A DNA stretch of 64,000 nucleotides from Auriscalpium vulgare (Eukaryota > Basidiomycota > Agaricomycetes > Russulales > Auriscalpiaceae), in contig JAHBBC010000021.1 in NCBI GenBank assembly GCA_019915015.1, positions 372,001 through 436,000 on the forward strand. Direction: 5' to 3'. The notes under the pieces are model-generated. The model did no database searches. It was given only the letters and a program-made list of their open reading frames with translations, and was not told where the DNA came from. The position numbers and the translations under genes are program-made. Shown piece after piece: positions 34,325 to 47,788 of the stretch. Position 1 is the first letter of the stretch. Every line of letters begins with the position of its first letter.

Positions 34325-36888
34325 TTATCGTCCTTTCACCATCCCATATGTTTCGACATGCAAAGTCACAGAAGAACCTCCCCTCAGAACATCCATAGGG
34401 CCCGCAAGAGACATGAGGGCGACACGCACAGACCGTGCAATCGACGATGGACCAGCAACTGTGCAAATTTCAACTACTGAATAGAGGCTCGTATGGAAGC
34501 TACGCACCATCCACAGATACAGGACCGGCGGAAGTGAGGATTTCGTCCTGAAGTAGTCGGCGTAAACTTGGTCGACCGTGCGTGATCTTGAGTGCGGTAT
34601 AGAGAGGCGGTTCAGCACTGTCTTCTTTGACTGGTATCTCCAACGATTGGATCGATCCAGCATAAGGTACTGTGGTCGGCACGGCATCTGGTACTGTAAC
34701 AGGGAGGGTGGGGGCTGCTCCGGTCATGTACACGCGCGCTTCAACGGTGAACCAGGTCGGTGCCGAAGAGATAGCTTCCACAAGAACTTTAGAAATCCAA
34801 TTAAGATGACCTACGATGCTCATGAGCACTTGGGACTGAGGCGTCATGCAAAAGCTCACCTGCGTCTCTCACCGCCCACACGAAGACGACCTTCGTGGTG
34901 AGTGCTTGACTGAGATTTGCGTTTCTGTCAAAGACACCGTGATTATCAATTATCAGGGATATGCCTGTTGGCTGCACTAGTCTATGGAACGAACCGGACG
35001 GCATTCAAGAGCAATGGAAGGGTGTAAGAGACACCGGAGCCTCCCGATATCAGGACGCAAGTTGAGAAGGATGCCAGGGACGGCGGGCATCCGTACGGTC
35101 CATCGACAAGAGCGGGGACCGAGGAGGTGCCGTTTTCCGCCGCGTAGTCTCGGAGACGGCGTGTGAATCCATTGCGAGCGCGAATGAGAAAGACCACATC
35201 CTTCCCGTCCACTCTTTCTTCTCCTTTGACGCTATCGGCGATGGTGGCGATCGTAAATGGGTGGGCCTCCGTTGGAAAGGTGCTGATTGTGGGTAGAGTG
35301 ACATAGGCGTGCTGGCCGGCTGTCCATCTGAAGTCCCGCCGGAACGTCAAACGGACAGTGTCCCCTGGCAACAATTCGACAACGGCGGTGGACCGGTCAT
35401 GTGAAATGCCTTTCCATAGCCGATTGTTCCAAATGAATCGAAAAGACCGAAGGACACGGTCGACCGCCCAGAGGACGAGGGCCGGCCATATGTAATCGTC
35501 GAATCTGCGTGCCAGGGCATTGGTTTTGATTGGCACGTCATCCGGAAATGCCACTCACCCAACTGCTCGAGTATGGAGCAACCCAGCGATAAGAAACAAG
35601 CTGAATACACGATCAATACTACGCCGGTGATGCGAGTGAAGCCAGCACATACGCGATGAGAACGATATGCGAAACCAAGAAAAACTCGAAAGCAAACTGT
35701 CGAATTGGACGAATAGAGATAAGGGTTGCCAGTGTGAAAGCAGAGAGCCCCATGGCACCCCATCGCATGAAGCTCTTGGTGAAGTCAAAGATCTCCGGAA
35801 GCCTAGAAATTCATGAACACAAATGCCTCGAACGAAGTGTTTGCCATACTTGCCCTGCCTGAGCACGCGACCCCGCGTGGATCCATAAAAGAATCAAACA
35901 AGTCCTCGCCGCGGCACGATGAAGGACATTCAGCTAGAACGGGGTACATGTTACGGATGGTACCTGCAAAGCTTACGACATACGCACTCTTTCGTGGCCG
36001 ATGCCGGTGATGACTAAGGGTCATTCGTCAAGGCAAATGAAGGGTATCAGATGGCGAGCACATACATGAGATGATGTTGTTTTTTCCGGCCAGAGCAACC
36101 ACAAGGGCCAGATTGCTGGATGCAAGGTGGGCCGCACGGTCTTCATAAAACACGGCTGAGAGATTGCGAGCTGTATATATGTAATCATTGTCAGCTTTCT
36201 TAAGCACTGAACGTCGTACAGTGTAAGACGTACTGTCGACGAACAACCAGGTGAATGTTGCGACGATGTAAACCACTATAAATGATAGCTCCGATACAGA
36301 CGCGACTGCGTTGAGACCAATGGGAATAGTCCATCGGAAAGCGACAGTTCTGAAAAGGGCGCCAGAGGCGAGTGCAAGGCGCCGCCAAGAGACACGCGTG
36401 GAGGGAACCACGCCAGCCTCTTCCAATGAGTGCTTGTCAGGGCCCTTCGCCCCTTGTAAGACCGAGGGCATACGTTTGTGGAGTCGGGAGACCAAAAGAC
36501 GAAGGAGACGAAAACAGGCCAACGCCGCAAGCACGGAGCCAAGGAATATCCACAGCTCACGGACATATCTACGCTGCTGCTCAGCCTTCAGTAGACGGTC
36601 TGCAGCAGAGCCGGCGCGCTGAGACACAGCATGCGACGTGTGCCCGAGCATGAGAGAAATTGTGCGGGCTTGCAGGTGAACTGTGCGTTTCTCGTCCGAG
36701 GTCCAGCCTTTTATGGCCGCGTTCATGTCGACAAAAATGCATTACCAGCGCGACAGTCCGTAGCGTTCACCTCCAGAACCTCAGAGGCGACGTCAGGAGG
36801 ATGGTCCAATGACATGGCGATAGCAGTCTGCTTTTCGGGATCGAAGGCTTCGTCAATGTTAGTCGCACAGAGTGTGGGGAACTAGCAT
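34325..36888 (-). CDS. Ferric/cupric reductase-like transmembrane protein
   Basis: A multi-exon flavocytochrome. An N-terminal extracellular part (FPTLCATNIDEAFDPEKQ; DHPPDVASEVLEVNATDC) is followed by membrane helices (LWIFLGSVLAALACFRLL; ELSFIVVYIVATFTWLFV), the haem region GIGHERLNVLHRAAARTC, further helices (RWGAMGLSAFTLATLISI) and a ferredoxin-reductase-like end. The latter has an FAD motif region (AEAHPFTIATIADS), LVDGPYGCPP and the NADPH-binding ISGGSGVSYTLPLLL. Such Fre proteins reduce extracellular Fe3+ or Cu2+ for uptake. The stop is at 34325. The 5' end is uncertain: an exon ending at 36888 is well supported, and a further small exon near 36961-36984 (HACAAVRL) and a signal peptide upstream are likely. 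Confidence 0.8.
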
Positions 36889-36984
36889 CCGAATAAAGCC
36901 TTCGCCGGGAGTTAAGTCTCGGAAATTTCGGAAAATTAGAGATAGCAATGCAGCTCACCAGACGGACGGCAGCACAGGCGTGCT

Positions 36985-37707
36985 ATTTTAGAGCATCGGG
37001 GGACGTGACGACAGAAACGCACGACGGTGGGCTGGTTCAGCGCTTCGCCCGAACCGGCACAGCACCCTCTTCTGCTGTATTCGGGAACACGTCGGTGGCA
37101 GGACGGTCGTGTTTCGGGAGTCGTTAGGTGTCCCACCCCACTCATCCATGGCGAGTCGGCGACATAGGGCGGGAAAGTAAGGCAACGACTCACGGATACA
37201 GTCTTCCTCAAAACTTCGGCTTATCCAGAAGACGCTAGCACATTACCCCCTCCTGACAAGAGCAAGAGCAACTGACGTGGAGAAAACTTGACCGATCAAC
37301 AGCAATGCGTACGGTTGCCTCACACAGTCACGGGTTTGTTACATACGTATCAATGCCAGCGAATCAGCAAGAGATAGTGCTCGAATGCGGGCGGGAACTT
37401 GAAATCACCGCAGGAACGATGGCCGGAGAGATCGAAGTGGAACTATGTAAGTGGAACAGCGCTGAGCAGGCGTGTGCGGTCGGGAAGGTGAAGATACAGG
37501 CGCGGCTCGCCCATGTTTTGCACGGCGTGTAGTCAGAACATCTGATTTTCCTGCGTCGAAGGTGTTGATGGTGGGAAGGGTAGTCGAGGGCTGGCCGGGC
37601 TGGCCGTGCTCAGCGCTCAGGGTCAGCGCGTCAGTTAAAGTCGGTCGCTCGCCATCGCACGAACATGGAAGATCGGCCGACACAAATTCTTCTTTTCTTC
37701 CCAGTAC
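36985..37707. other. Upstream region of ferric reductase and KAT genes
   Basis: About 700 bp lie between two divergent genes. The leftmost part probably includes the missing first exon(s) of the ferric reductase, for which no clean ATG could be fixed. The rest is a likely bidirectional promoter. Short open frames here lack protein-like composition or partner exons. Confidence 0.45.
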
Positions 37708-39490
37708 ATGCTGCGGGCGCTGTCGACCCAGCTACCACGTATCCGTCCTCTTGCTTTTCCACATAGACTCCTTGCAATGGCTGCCGCTAACGGCGCCCAC
37801 AAGGACCGTACTGCGCTCATTCCGTTCTCCTCTCGCCTCCGCGAAGGTCGAGCCCTTGCCCAGGATGTCTGGTCTATCTTCAAGTGCGTCGTTATAACAT
37901 CTGCATGTCGATGGGATCCTGATCGCGAGCGTGGCCTAGCGCCGCCAACTTGCCTGCCGACTGCATAAACCTCGGTCAGGGCTACATGAACTTCGCGCCG
38001 CCGAAGTGGGTCACGAAAGCTGCCGAAGACGCCCTCAACACCGTCTCTCCCAACCATTACTCCCATCCGAGGGGTCGGCCTCGTCTCCGTCAAGCCATAA
38101 AGAATCAATATGAGAAGCAGTTCAATCGGGAACTCGACATTGAGTCAGAAATTCTCGTTACGAGCGGTGCCAATGAAGGTTAGCGATTTTGCCCAGGATG
38201 CATCAACTCTTGCCTCACCTGAAATAGGCCAATACTCTGTCTTCACTGCATTTTTGGAACCGGGTGACGAAGTCATCATGTTCGAGCCCTTCTTTGATCA
38301 GTACCTACCTTCCGTTACATTCAATGCCGGGAAGCCTGTCTATGTCCCCCTCCATCCTCCTGCGCACGATCAAAAGAAACCGACAAGCAACGACTGGACA
38401 ATTGATTTTGAGGAACTCAGGTATGGCTCCCATATGGTGGGTGTATCAGAGTCATTCATTTTCTTCGTCCAGGCGGGCGGTCACCTCTCGTACCAAGATG
38501 ATCATCGTCAACACGCCACACAACCCAGTGGGAAAAGTCTTCACTCGAACAGAGCTCGAAAATATAGCCGCCTTGGCAGAAGAATTTAATCTTCTCGTGA
38601 TGTCAGATGAAGTGGTAGGTTCTTGATGTGTCGCCCAGTTGGCCGGAATTCATGGATATTACACAGTACGACTGCCTCTTGTTCGACAATAAAGAGCACG
38701 TCCGGATAGCGACACTCCCCGGCATGTGGGACCGCACTGTGACCGTTGGGTCTGCAGGAAGTAAGTCTCAGTTTGATCACCCCGTCGTTTCTCCGCTAAC
38801 ATTTCAAGCAGAATCGTTTGCAGCTACCGGCTGGCGTGTAGGCTGGCTTATTGGCCCGCCGTCCATCATTACTCCGACGCTGGCTGCCAGCACTCGTATC
38901 GTATTCTGCACGAACTCGCCGTTGCAGGAGGCTGTCGCTTCGGGTCTTGAGCAAGTGAACCAGCACCATTTCTTTGAAACCCAAGTCAAGGAGTATGAAG
39001 AGCGTCGCGATGTCCTTCTCTCTGCCTTTGACAAACTTGGTGTCAAATATACGCTCCCTGAGGGGACTTACTTTGTTCTCTTGGTGAGCAATTAATGTCA
39101 TGACAAGCGAAGCATGCTGAAGCGTGGCTTTGCCTAGGACATTTCTAACGTCGCATTCCCGGTTGATTACCCATTCCCGCAGAGCGTCGAGGGTAGAGGG
39201 CGGGATTTCAAGTGAGCCAACACATTCCACGCCAGGTCACACGTGCCTAATCACAATTCAAGGGCATGTTGGTTCATCGCTGTGGAGGTCGGCGTATCCT
39301 CCATTCCTGTCAGCGAGGTCAGTCACGTCATGAACTGTCAGAGGAGTTCTAACCGAACTGCGAATAGTTCTATTGCGAGGAGCACACCAACATCGGAGAA
39401 AGTTTCGCCCGCTTTGCTTTCTGCAAGGACTTGGACACCTTGAGGGCGGCGGGAGAGCGCCTGCAGGGCTTGAAGAAGTTCTTGGTCTAG
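37708..39490 (+). CDS. BNA3: Kynurenine aminotransferase / cysteine-conjugate beta-lyase
   Basis: A multi-exon PLP enzyme of aminotransferase class I. The N-terminus MLRALSTQLPRIRPLAFPHR resembles a mitochondrial targeting peptide; an internal ATG at 37777 could give a cytosolic form. Signatures are CINLGQGYMNFAPPKWV, PNHYSHPRGRPRLRQAI, LVTSGANEGQYSVFTAFL, EPFFDQYLPSV, IIVNTPHNPVGKVFTRTEL, VMSDEV, and the PLP lysine in SAGKSFAATGWRVGWLIGP, reconstructed across an intron that splits the lysine codon. The end is RFAFCKDLDTLRAAGERLQ. The family transaminates kynurenine to kynurenic acid and glutamine-type substrates. The 3' end faces SLH1 across 77 bp. Confidence 0.9.
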
Positions 39491-39567
39491 AGAGCCTTTG
39501 GACGCGATAGACTTGCTCTTGGAGTAACTTATAGAGTTCAGTTCTCAGGTTCTTGGGCCGCTATGTA

Positions 39568-42500
39568 TCAAATTGCTTCAACAGCATCTCTACTGTTACT
39601 CCTTCCCTCGGTCTCGGATGGCCCTTGGCCATGCTCTCCCCTATCCAACCTGTCGACAAAGCGGGATAAGCTGTGGTCCCGCAGCCCATACGTCTTGTAG
39701 TAGGTCGGGTTCGTGGTGATTCTATGAGCCAAAAATGTGAACGACAGCGCCTGAACTGCCTCCTGCCTGTCCCCGATTGCACCAATATCGCGCTGTTGTC
39801 TGTACCACTGCTTCAACTCGTTTGAATCTGGAAGTTGTGATTCGAGAGGAAGGCCGCCGTGCAGGAATCTTAGGTAGGTATCCTTGTCTTCGGCTTGACA
39901 AAAGAGGTGAAAGGTACCTGCGCCTCCATGACGCACGGCGCGTCCTTGCATGCGCACGAGCTCCTCGAGGGGGTAATCGCGGATTTGAGTCCCATCTGCA
40001 CCAACGTGGACGTATTGAGTGCTCATGACGATGACCACGGCCGCATGAACAGGTATCGTCCAACACGACTCCCTAGGGACCAACAGGACACGTAGCATCC
40101 CTGCTGTGTAGAGCTCGAGTATGATTGCCCGGTCGCTTCGCTGGATCCCCTCGTGGAAGAAGCCGACTCCTTTGGAGATGAATTGTTCCAGCTGGCCATC
40201 GCGTAAGCGGCTCAGGTAAGGGCGGATGGCGTCCAATGTCACTTCGCCAGAGAGGTAACCATCAGCGCTGTCCGTTTGGAGGGTACAATATGTGATGAGA
40301 TCCCGGGCAATTGATGGACACTGACCCCTGGACGGCACGAAGACGATGGCCGGGCCGTCCGAAACTGAGCTGATGGCAGTGTGTGCAGGTTTGGCCATTG
40401 CTTTGAGCAAGGCCGCGGAGTGTGGAATAGTGAAAGTGTGAGTCTCCACAGCGAGCGACTGATCACGGTCGCTGGGATGGAAGCTATGAAGTGCAAGCGG
40501 ACTGATATCGAGCCAGGCTGCAAGGTCTGCTGGGTCGTTCAAAGAGCTCGAAAAGCCGACGAAGCGGGTCTCCTGCGTCTGAGTAGCGTATCGCAAGAGC
40601 GAGACCGACAACTCGTATGAAGGGAGCAGCTGTTCGAGATTGTCGCAGACCACCAATCGCAAGCCGGGGAGTGGTAATGTGAGATTCTTGCGCGCCAATG
40701 TAGCCAGAAGGTGTGCGGAGGTTGTGAGACGGATTGCTTTGCCATCTGTGGGGGCGAGGATGTCGTCGCCGACGGCGATAGTTACGGAAAAACCCATGGC
40801 GGTTGTGACGTTATTCAGGTCGGACACCCACTCCGACAAGATGCTACGGCGGGGTGCGATGACCAGGGCGAAATTTCTGTCCGGAGAACGGTTCAACGTT
40901 TCACTAAGACGTAATCAGCAATCACGTCCACATAGAACATCGTTCGGTCTCACCAAATTAATAGACACCCAAGTAATGACTTTCCAGAGCCTACGGGCGA
41001 ACACAGAAGGCCATGCATCTGCGTGTTGATGAGGCTCCAGAATGCCTGAGTTTGTATTGCATTGAGGCTGTGCATTGTTCCAGAGAACAATTGCTCAACG
41101 ACAGGGTCTTGCAGCGCGGAGAGAGAAAGGAAAGGGATGTCGAGCCGCGGCGTGTGGCTGTTGGAGGGAATGGGCATCACAAGAGAATCGAGAGGAATAT
41201 CTATCTCGTCCTCCGCACCCATCCAGCGGTCCGACACGAAGCGTACGGTCAAGGAAGGAGGCGCCTCTCCGTTGGGAACAGAGATAATGAATGCGATATC
41301 GAGGACGGTCGTGGACTGCCGAAATAGCAGATGGGACAGCTGTAGGATGGAGCCACTTTCCCTATTCTCGACCCACAACCAAAATGGCTCGATTGATCCA
41401 TGGAGCTCCTTATGCCATGAGAAAGCTCGCTTGACATGAAGAGCAATCTTCAGAACATCGGGTCCCAACGGCAGCAACTCGTGAGAGATGTGGACCGTAG
41501 GGAACTGCTTGGCTGCGTCGAGAATCGCCTTCCCATGCCGTTCATTGAGATGGACAAGCACTCCAAGCTCAGCAGCCGTCATGGCAGCCAAGTCCGAGAC
41601 AGGGAAGTCATCGGCCCAATACTGCAGACCGTAGAGTACGTCCTGTTTCAGCTTGAACTGCTTGAGAGGATTTTCAAAGGGCCACAACTGCTTCTCGATC
41701 GCCTTACTAACACCCATAAGGACGGCGGTTGTATCAGCCCATTTGTAACTGATGGCGATTTCCATCAGTGCCCGTACGATGCGACCAGCGTTTTGGGCAA
41801 CGTATCCCATATCTGAGACCAGAGCGAAGTCTTCTGCCCGGACTTGAGAGATATACGCCTGCAGCAAAATATTGACTTTGCCCTGACTGGTGTCTACCCC
41901 GTCCTGGCAATGATATTTGAGCACAATTAGTGTTCGCGGTGATAATCGACCACGTACCCGGACGGTACAGGGTGCCTGCTCTAGCATCAACTTGAGCTCT
42001 TCTATTTCGCTTTCTCTAATTTGGATTTGGTCGAACTGAGACATGTCAATCAAGTAACACGACGTCTGCCGAACAGGCGCACCTCGGTGCTCATGGCCAA
42101 TACACGCAGTACGTCTGCCTCGGTCATCCTTGCCTTGAACTCTTTGTTGTAGATCTCGATAGATTTATATCGAATGTAGTATTTTGCTGCGAGGCGACCT
42201 AGGTCTTTAATGGTGAATGCTCCAGACTGCATATTAAAATCGATCATGTGGGCTTGGGAGAGGAGCTTTGCGGCCTGCGTAACAAGATGATTCCGCTTTT
42301 CGCTTAGCGATGGATCGTTTGAGGGCTCGTCTCGCGGCATTCCTGCGGGCTAATTGAGCATTGAACGTGACGCTTCAAACAAGGTGCTTACCGTAGAAAA
42401 ATGGATTTTTCCGCATGCGGACATGAAGATAGGTGTACCCTAGCCATCTGACAGCTTCAGTGACCGTGGAGACAGTTCCCAGTGCTATCTCTGCATTCAT

Positions 42501-45500
42501 AGCATCAACCATCCCCTTCTCGAATCTATGAGGTTGAGTATCAGTCCGACAACCAGTGTGTCCGTGATACTTACTGTGATTCGATTGGGTTCTGAGCATT
42601 TGATCAGCCTTCAGCATTTTCCACACAAGAAGAAGGCGCACCTGGGACGTGACGGCGTCGAGATAATGTGTCAGCTTGTCGTCGGTGGTACATATGTAGC
42701 CTTCTCCGCTGGTCTCAAGGCCCGGTCTTCCTGCTCTGCCAAATACCTGAAGGACATCCAAGACAGACAAGTCTACGAAGGAGCCCTTGGCACTATCATA
42801 CACCTGGGTTCCTTTGATGACGACTGGAACGACAGTCAGATGAACATCGCACGAGCGCAATCAGCCCTTACCAGCGTGGGCGGGAAGGTTGACACCCCAG
42901 GCAAGCGTTGCTGTACAGCACAAGACCTGAAAACGATGAGCGCTAGCCGGTGCATAAGATGTATGTCGCGCCTTGATAGCTCTCGCTTCGAACATCCGCT
43001 CCATCATATTCCTGTCTGAGCGCAGCATTCCAGCATGATGGATTCCAAAGCCGTCGTCAAATAGTTGTCGCATCTCCTTATTTCTCGACGTCCCAATGTC
43101 GCGGCGGAAGTGATCGTAAGAAGGATGGTCGTCGCATCTGAAGTCCTCGAGTATGCCGTCAAGAAGGGCGGTCTCCCTTAGGCCCATTGCGGACTTGACT
43201 GTCTCCTTACGAGCGTGGACGAACACCATGACTTGGTGTCCTTGATGTACCAGTTCGGAGACCTTCTCAAACGTAATGGAATCCAAATTCTTCTTTGACT
43301 CTAGACTGTTAGGCTTCCCTTTGACACCGATGAAGTGCTGCTCAAGGGGTACCGGCCGGAATGACGAGTCGAAATAGAAAAGTCCCGTTTGACGCGAAAC
43401 GCTGCGGCAGTCGTCAGAAGGTCCGCGTAACGTAGATGAGAACTTTCAAACAAACCTCAGGAAATCCGCAACATCGATGTAATTAGGAAGCGTGGCGCTC
43501 AAGCCAACAATTCTAATGACCGATTGACTGGACTCGACCTGCGAACATGTCAATCATCTTGAGTTTGACGTCATACGAAATATGGTCACCTGGCGCAGCG
43601 TACGCGCAACAATTGTTTCGATGACTGCACCACGTTCCTCATTGAGGAGATGAACTTCGTCGATTATCAGCAACTTGACTTTCTGCGCTTGAGGGTCAGC
43701 AGAATTGGCCCATGGTCAAAGGAATGACAAACGAACGGAGGCAACTTCTCCTTCTCCAGTCGGCTTCCTGGTCACGACATCCCACTTTTCAGGAGTGGTC
43801 ACGATTATTTGGGTTCTCCGAATCTCGTCCTTGGTCATTTGCATGTCCCCAGTAAGTTCACGGACCTCGATCGACAGCCACCGCAATCGCTTTCCCAGTT
43901 TCCGCACGATCTCAGAAGCTAGGGCCTTCATCGGCGCGCTATTGGACGTCAAACTTGATAGAACAACAGTCAAAATTTCCAGCTCACACGTAGATGATTT
44001 TGGGTCTTCTTTTCTCTTCCTCCTCAGGAGTCACTGGAGGTTGCGCCTTTATTTGTTCTCGATGCTGAGAGATGACCCGCAAAATGGTGAGCATTGCAAC
44101 GTCTGTTTTACCCTGATGCATTCATCAGAAAGGACGATACGTGACAACCCTTGGCGTGCTCACCGCACCAGTCGGAGCTGGCGGAGAGCCTTAGTCGGCA
44201 AAAAACATAAACAGGTGCGACTCACCGCAGATGAGGATATTCTCATTCGACCCGTATGCAGTAGGGTAGACTATGGATTGTATCCTGTTCAAGGATTTGT
44301 ATCCCTGTTTGCGATGTTATGCTCTTAGATTTCAACGAGGAAATGCTGCGACCTCACCGGAAAGGAGCCTTTCGCTACATGGTCAAGTTCACTAACGGAG
44401 ATGAGACGCTCTGTCGACCGAGGAGGAACAGCCTTGGCCGGAGGGATGACAACCTCTTCGTATGTCTGTCAACCTATCAAAACAAATGCAGCAGAGCTGG
44501 AGAGTGCGGAGTGACCTCTGCCTGACGCCGCGTCGTTCCCATGGGCAGCAGGTACTTAGTACCGTGCTGTGATAAGATATTGCCTTGAGCCGCCGATGAG
44601 GAGGTGTACACGTGAGGAAGTACTTCTGGAGGTGGGGCCTGATGAACGCTGATGAATGTACCGGTCTCTGCTGCACGTAAGCTTTACTGACCGCCATCGC
44701 AGAAAACAATGGGCGTGAGGCGTTTTCGCGGAATGTTTCTTCCATGCGTTTTCTTGCTTCCGCTGGAGACAGAATACGACCTGAATCTGCGTCAAACAAC
44801 AAAGATGACATAAAGAAACACATCGCAGATTGCACAAGTAGCTCACTTATTGAGGTGTTGGACTCAGGCTTCCGGACGTGAAGGTATTGGGCAAGCTTTC
44901 CAGAAAATGGTCTGTGCGCGAACTTGAGATCGAGATCGAGGCACATTACCTCCCGCACAAAACTGACGCGATCCTTCAGCATATCGGATACAAGGTCCAG
45001 GTCATCAAGACCTATTATCTCAGACAGCTCTTCCGAGATAACGTCGTTCGCGGTGGATGATTCCAGGATGGCAAGCAGGCGGTCTAGCGATGAATGGACA
45101 TTGCGTTTTCTGGTAACTGAGTACAGCGACCGTCGCGCTTCTTGCAGTAAAATAAACATACAGTAGAATTCTGCTGAGCACTTGACTTTGAGATTCAGAT
45201 ACAGGTGCAGGGCCAGAGCGGTAAAAGTCGATCACGGAGGGCGAAAGGTCGTCCGTTACTGGGGGTAGCTCTTCGCCCACGTGCATTGAGTCTATAGAAG
45301 TGTATACAGTTCACATGAGGTCAAGAGCGTCAAAGCTGGATGCAAACCATTTGTGACGGCAGGTACCCTTGGGAGAAGGGATTCAGCGAGCCGTACGACA
45401 CGTCGAGGAAGCATCTACCTCATCCAGTCATCCAAACCGCGTCTACTGTACGAGCCAGTACTGGTGGAGCCCAGTAGAAAGTCAACATGAGCAGCGAACT

Positions 45501-45507
45501 TAGCCAT
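39568..45507 (-). CDS. SLH1: Ski2-like RNA helicase Slh1/ASCC3 (lacks final Sec63 unit)
   Basis: The start [20 protein letters not shown] (45419..45507) splices through 45315..45367 into [16 protein letters not shown]. The first helicase cassette is complete: [89 protein letters not shown] and [19 protein letters not shown] Sec63 domain follows ([40 protein letters not shown]). The second cassette keeps CSPVGSGKS but its DExH box reads [11 protein letters not shown], and the protein stops about 100 residues after QGRAVRHGG, without the usual second Sec63 domain. ASCC3/Slh1 splits collided ribosomes in quality control. Brr2 is less likely because of the N-terminus. It is divergent from EMC3 (about 158 bp). 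Confidence 0.87.
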
Positions 45508-45665
45508 CGCGAGGGATAAGGCGAGTGCGCAGGATGAAGCGTGAAGAAATCGACTCTGTCGTTCGGCATCGCCCGACGCGACGGCGGACTGGAGTGGTGA
45601 CTCTGCCCGCCAAACCTCTCCTCATTCTTGCTCATAGGCTGCCCAAGCCACGGCCACAGCACGCG

Positions 45666-46747
45666 ATGGCGGCATCTTCTCCGTGAGTCCACCGCATTCT
45701 CGTCAGCTCCGACCCTTGAACGTCGTATCAGCGTGCCGTCGTTCTACCTGGATCCCCAAATCCGGGACTGGGTCCTCTTTCCCATCACTCTGGTCATGGT
45801 GCGCCTGCCCAACTCTTGTTCGGGTCGTCACCTTGACCCGAATTCTAGATACTTGTGGGCATCTTGAGGCACTACGTTGTCTTGCTCCTACAGTCACCAC
45901 CGAAGAGGCTACCAAGAGCTGCAATACGTGAGCAGTACGTGTCGTGCATGTATCGTGTATGTCGGCCATGTCAACTTTTCCATAGGCGTGCTCTCGTTCA
46001 ATCCAATGTTCTGCGAGCAACTGCATCGAATTCACCCATCCCATTCTTTTTCTACAAGTCCATCTCCCAGAACCTCTCCAAAGCCTTTGCCGATGGCACG
46101 TACCTCAAGGATGGGCCAAGTAAGGGTGACGCCCCGGCTGCCCCTCCCAATCCTCTCACCGACCCCGCGGCCATGGATGGAATGATGGCAGGGATGAAGA
46201 CACAGATGGTGATGATGGTACCCCAGATGGTCATCATGGGGTGGATCAATTTCTTTTTTGAAGGGTTTGTCCTCAGTACGTCTGTCACAGTCTTCACCGC
46301 GTTCATTAAACTGACTATGTTTCTGCCTCCAGTCAAACTGCCATTTCCACTCACGCTGGGTTTCAAGTCGATGCTTCAGCGCGGCGTGCAGACGCCAGAT
46401 ATGGACGTCCGATGGGTGTCCTCACTCTCGTGGTACTTCCTAAATTTCTTCGGCCTCAATGGCTTATACCGCATAATCCTTGGCGGTGAAAATGGTACGT
46501 GTCTGTTTGCCTTGGGTCAGCACGTTTTGAATCGCGCATGTGGCGAGCAGCCGCGGATGCAGCACAGAACATGATGGCCAGTCCGTTCGCTTCGGCCGGC
46601 GCGCCGCAAGCTGGTGCGCCTCAAGATTTTGGGAAATTGTTCAAAGCGGAGCGGGATAATCTGGAATTTGCAGAGGGTCTTCACAAGTGGATTGGGGAAG
46701 ATGTGGAAGACCGAATCCTTCGCAAGTACGGTAGGGCGGCATCCTAA
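45666..46747 (+). CDS. EMC3: ER membrane protein complex subunit 3
   Basis: Exon 1 (45666..45682) encodes MAASSP and splices at 45732 to VPSFYLDPQIRDWVLFPITL, the family N-terminus. Further signatures are VGILRHYVVLLLQSPPKRL, ALVQSNVLRATASNSPIP, MMAGMKTQMVMMVPQMVIMG, WINFFFEGFVLIKLPFPLTL, FKSMLQRGVQTPDMDVRWVS and SSLSWYFLNFFGLNGLYRII. The end is GLHKWIGEDVEDRILRKYG. EMC3 is the Oxa1-superfamily core of the ER membrane complex, inserting tail-anchored and multipass proteins. Five or more small introns interrupt it. Its neighbours are SLH1 (divergent) and NCS1 (convergent). Confidence 0.94.
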
Positions 46748-46953
46748 AAATATTGTACGAGTACACGCCCCATTTATTGGACTGGACTACGCTCCACACG
46801 CGACGTGAAAAGATACAAAGTGCATAGGTCATCGAAAGCGCGACAGATTACAACTAGAAACACAGCAAGGTATAAAGATCTATGAATCAACTCCATGGAG
46901 CCCCCGAAAGGCCAACGGTAAGCGTCGGACCCAGTTTGAAGCGCGTGTGGAGA

Positions 46954-47788
46954 CTATACAAGTCCATCGTATAGCGACAATGCCTAGCATTCCCAGTGAG
47001 TGACGGGACGCATCATTTGCGACAAAAGCCGCACCTGTACGATGGTTGGATCCTGCTTGCTCCCTTCCACGAACTCATCGTAGGTGAGCCGTGCGTCCTT
47101 ATCTTTATCCATATGCAGAAATATCTTGTCCACGCGCTGCAAGCAAACAGTCAGAATGGTGACGAGTGCTTCATGGTATGTCCTGACCTTCTCCGGCGTA
47201 TCCTCGTCTGCCGGAAGCTTCACCATCTGACCCGTCATCTTGTATATTGACTGCACAATCTGAAGCATCTCCTGGTATGTGATCGTTCCATCTTTGTCGA
47301 TGTCGTACAGCTGGAATGCCCCTGGCGATGGTCGATGGCAGTTAGTACCGGGACACAGCGGAGAGCACGACATGACATGCATTTGAGCTTCTCGTCTAGC
47401 CTGCCTCGACTGGTGACACTGAGCGCACAGATGAACTCCTTGAAGTCAATGGTGCCGTTCTTGTTCTCGTCGAAGACGTCAAAGACGTAGTCCGCGAACT
47501 CGCCGGGGTCGCCGAAAGGGAAGAACTGCTTGTATATTCGACCGAACTCAGTCTTGTCGAGTTGACCGGCGGGGCAGTCTTTCAGAAAGCCCTTGTACCT
47601 GGTGGGGGGTGAGGACGTGTCCTTCGGGTCAGCAGGGAGCAAGGACGGACCATTGCTGCAGTTCTCGTTTATCGACTGTGCGACGGTCAACATGGAAGGG
47701 CGCAGGAAGGGCGCGGGGACGCACAATAGGTGTTTTTCTGGAGGTCTGCTAGTTGTTCTGGCGAGAGCTTGGATTGAGTCTTGCCCAT
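46954..47788 (-). CDS. NCS1: Neuronal calcium sensor 1 (frequenin)
   Basis: The spliced protein starts [20 protein letters not shown] with a myristoylation-type Gly2. Four EF-hands can be followed: a degenerate first ([20 protein letters not shown]), [40 protein letters not shown] and [20 protein letters not shown]. The last intron must be removed to give the conserved end [16 protein letters not shown]; reading through would give an unrelated tail ([10 protein letters not shown]). In yeasts Ncs1 binds the PI 4-kinase Pik1 and acts in calcium signalling and stress. The length is about 190 residues, as expected. Confidence 0.95.

Noticed and set aside
34325..36888. NADPH oxidase (NOX) instead of ferric reductase
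   Set aside because: The Cys-containing extracellular N-terminal part and the membrane layout fit Fre-type reductases better; NOX proteins lack such an ectodomain.
37305..37532. 75-codon plus-strand frame before the KAT gene
   Set aside because: No motif, no splice partner and no upstream signal; treated as chance.
39568..45507. Brr2 instead of Slh1/ASCC3
   Set aside because: The N-terminus and the linker before the first cassette match ASCC3/Slh1, and the Brr2 N-terminal plug and PWI-like parts are absent.
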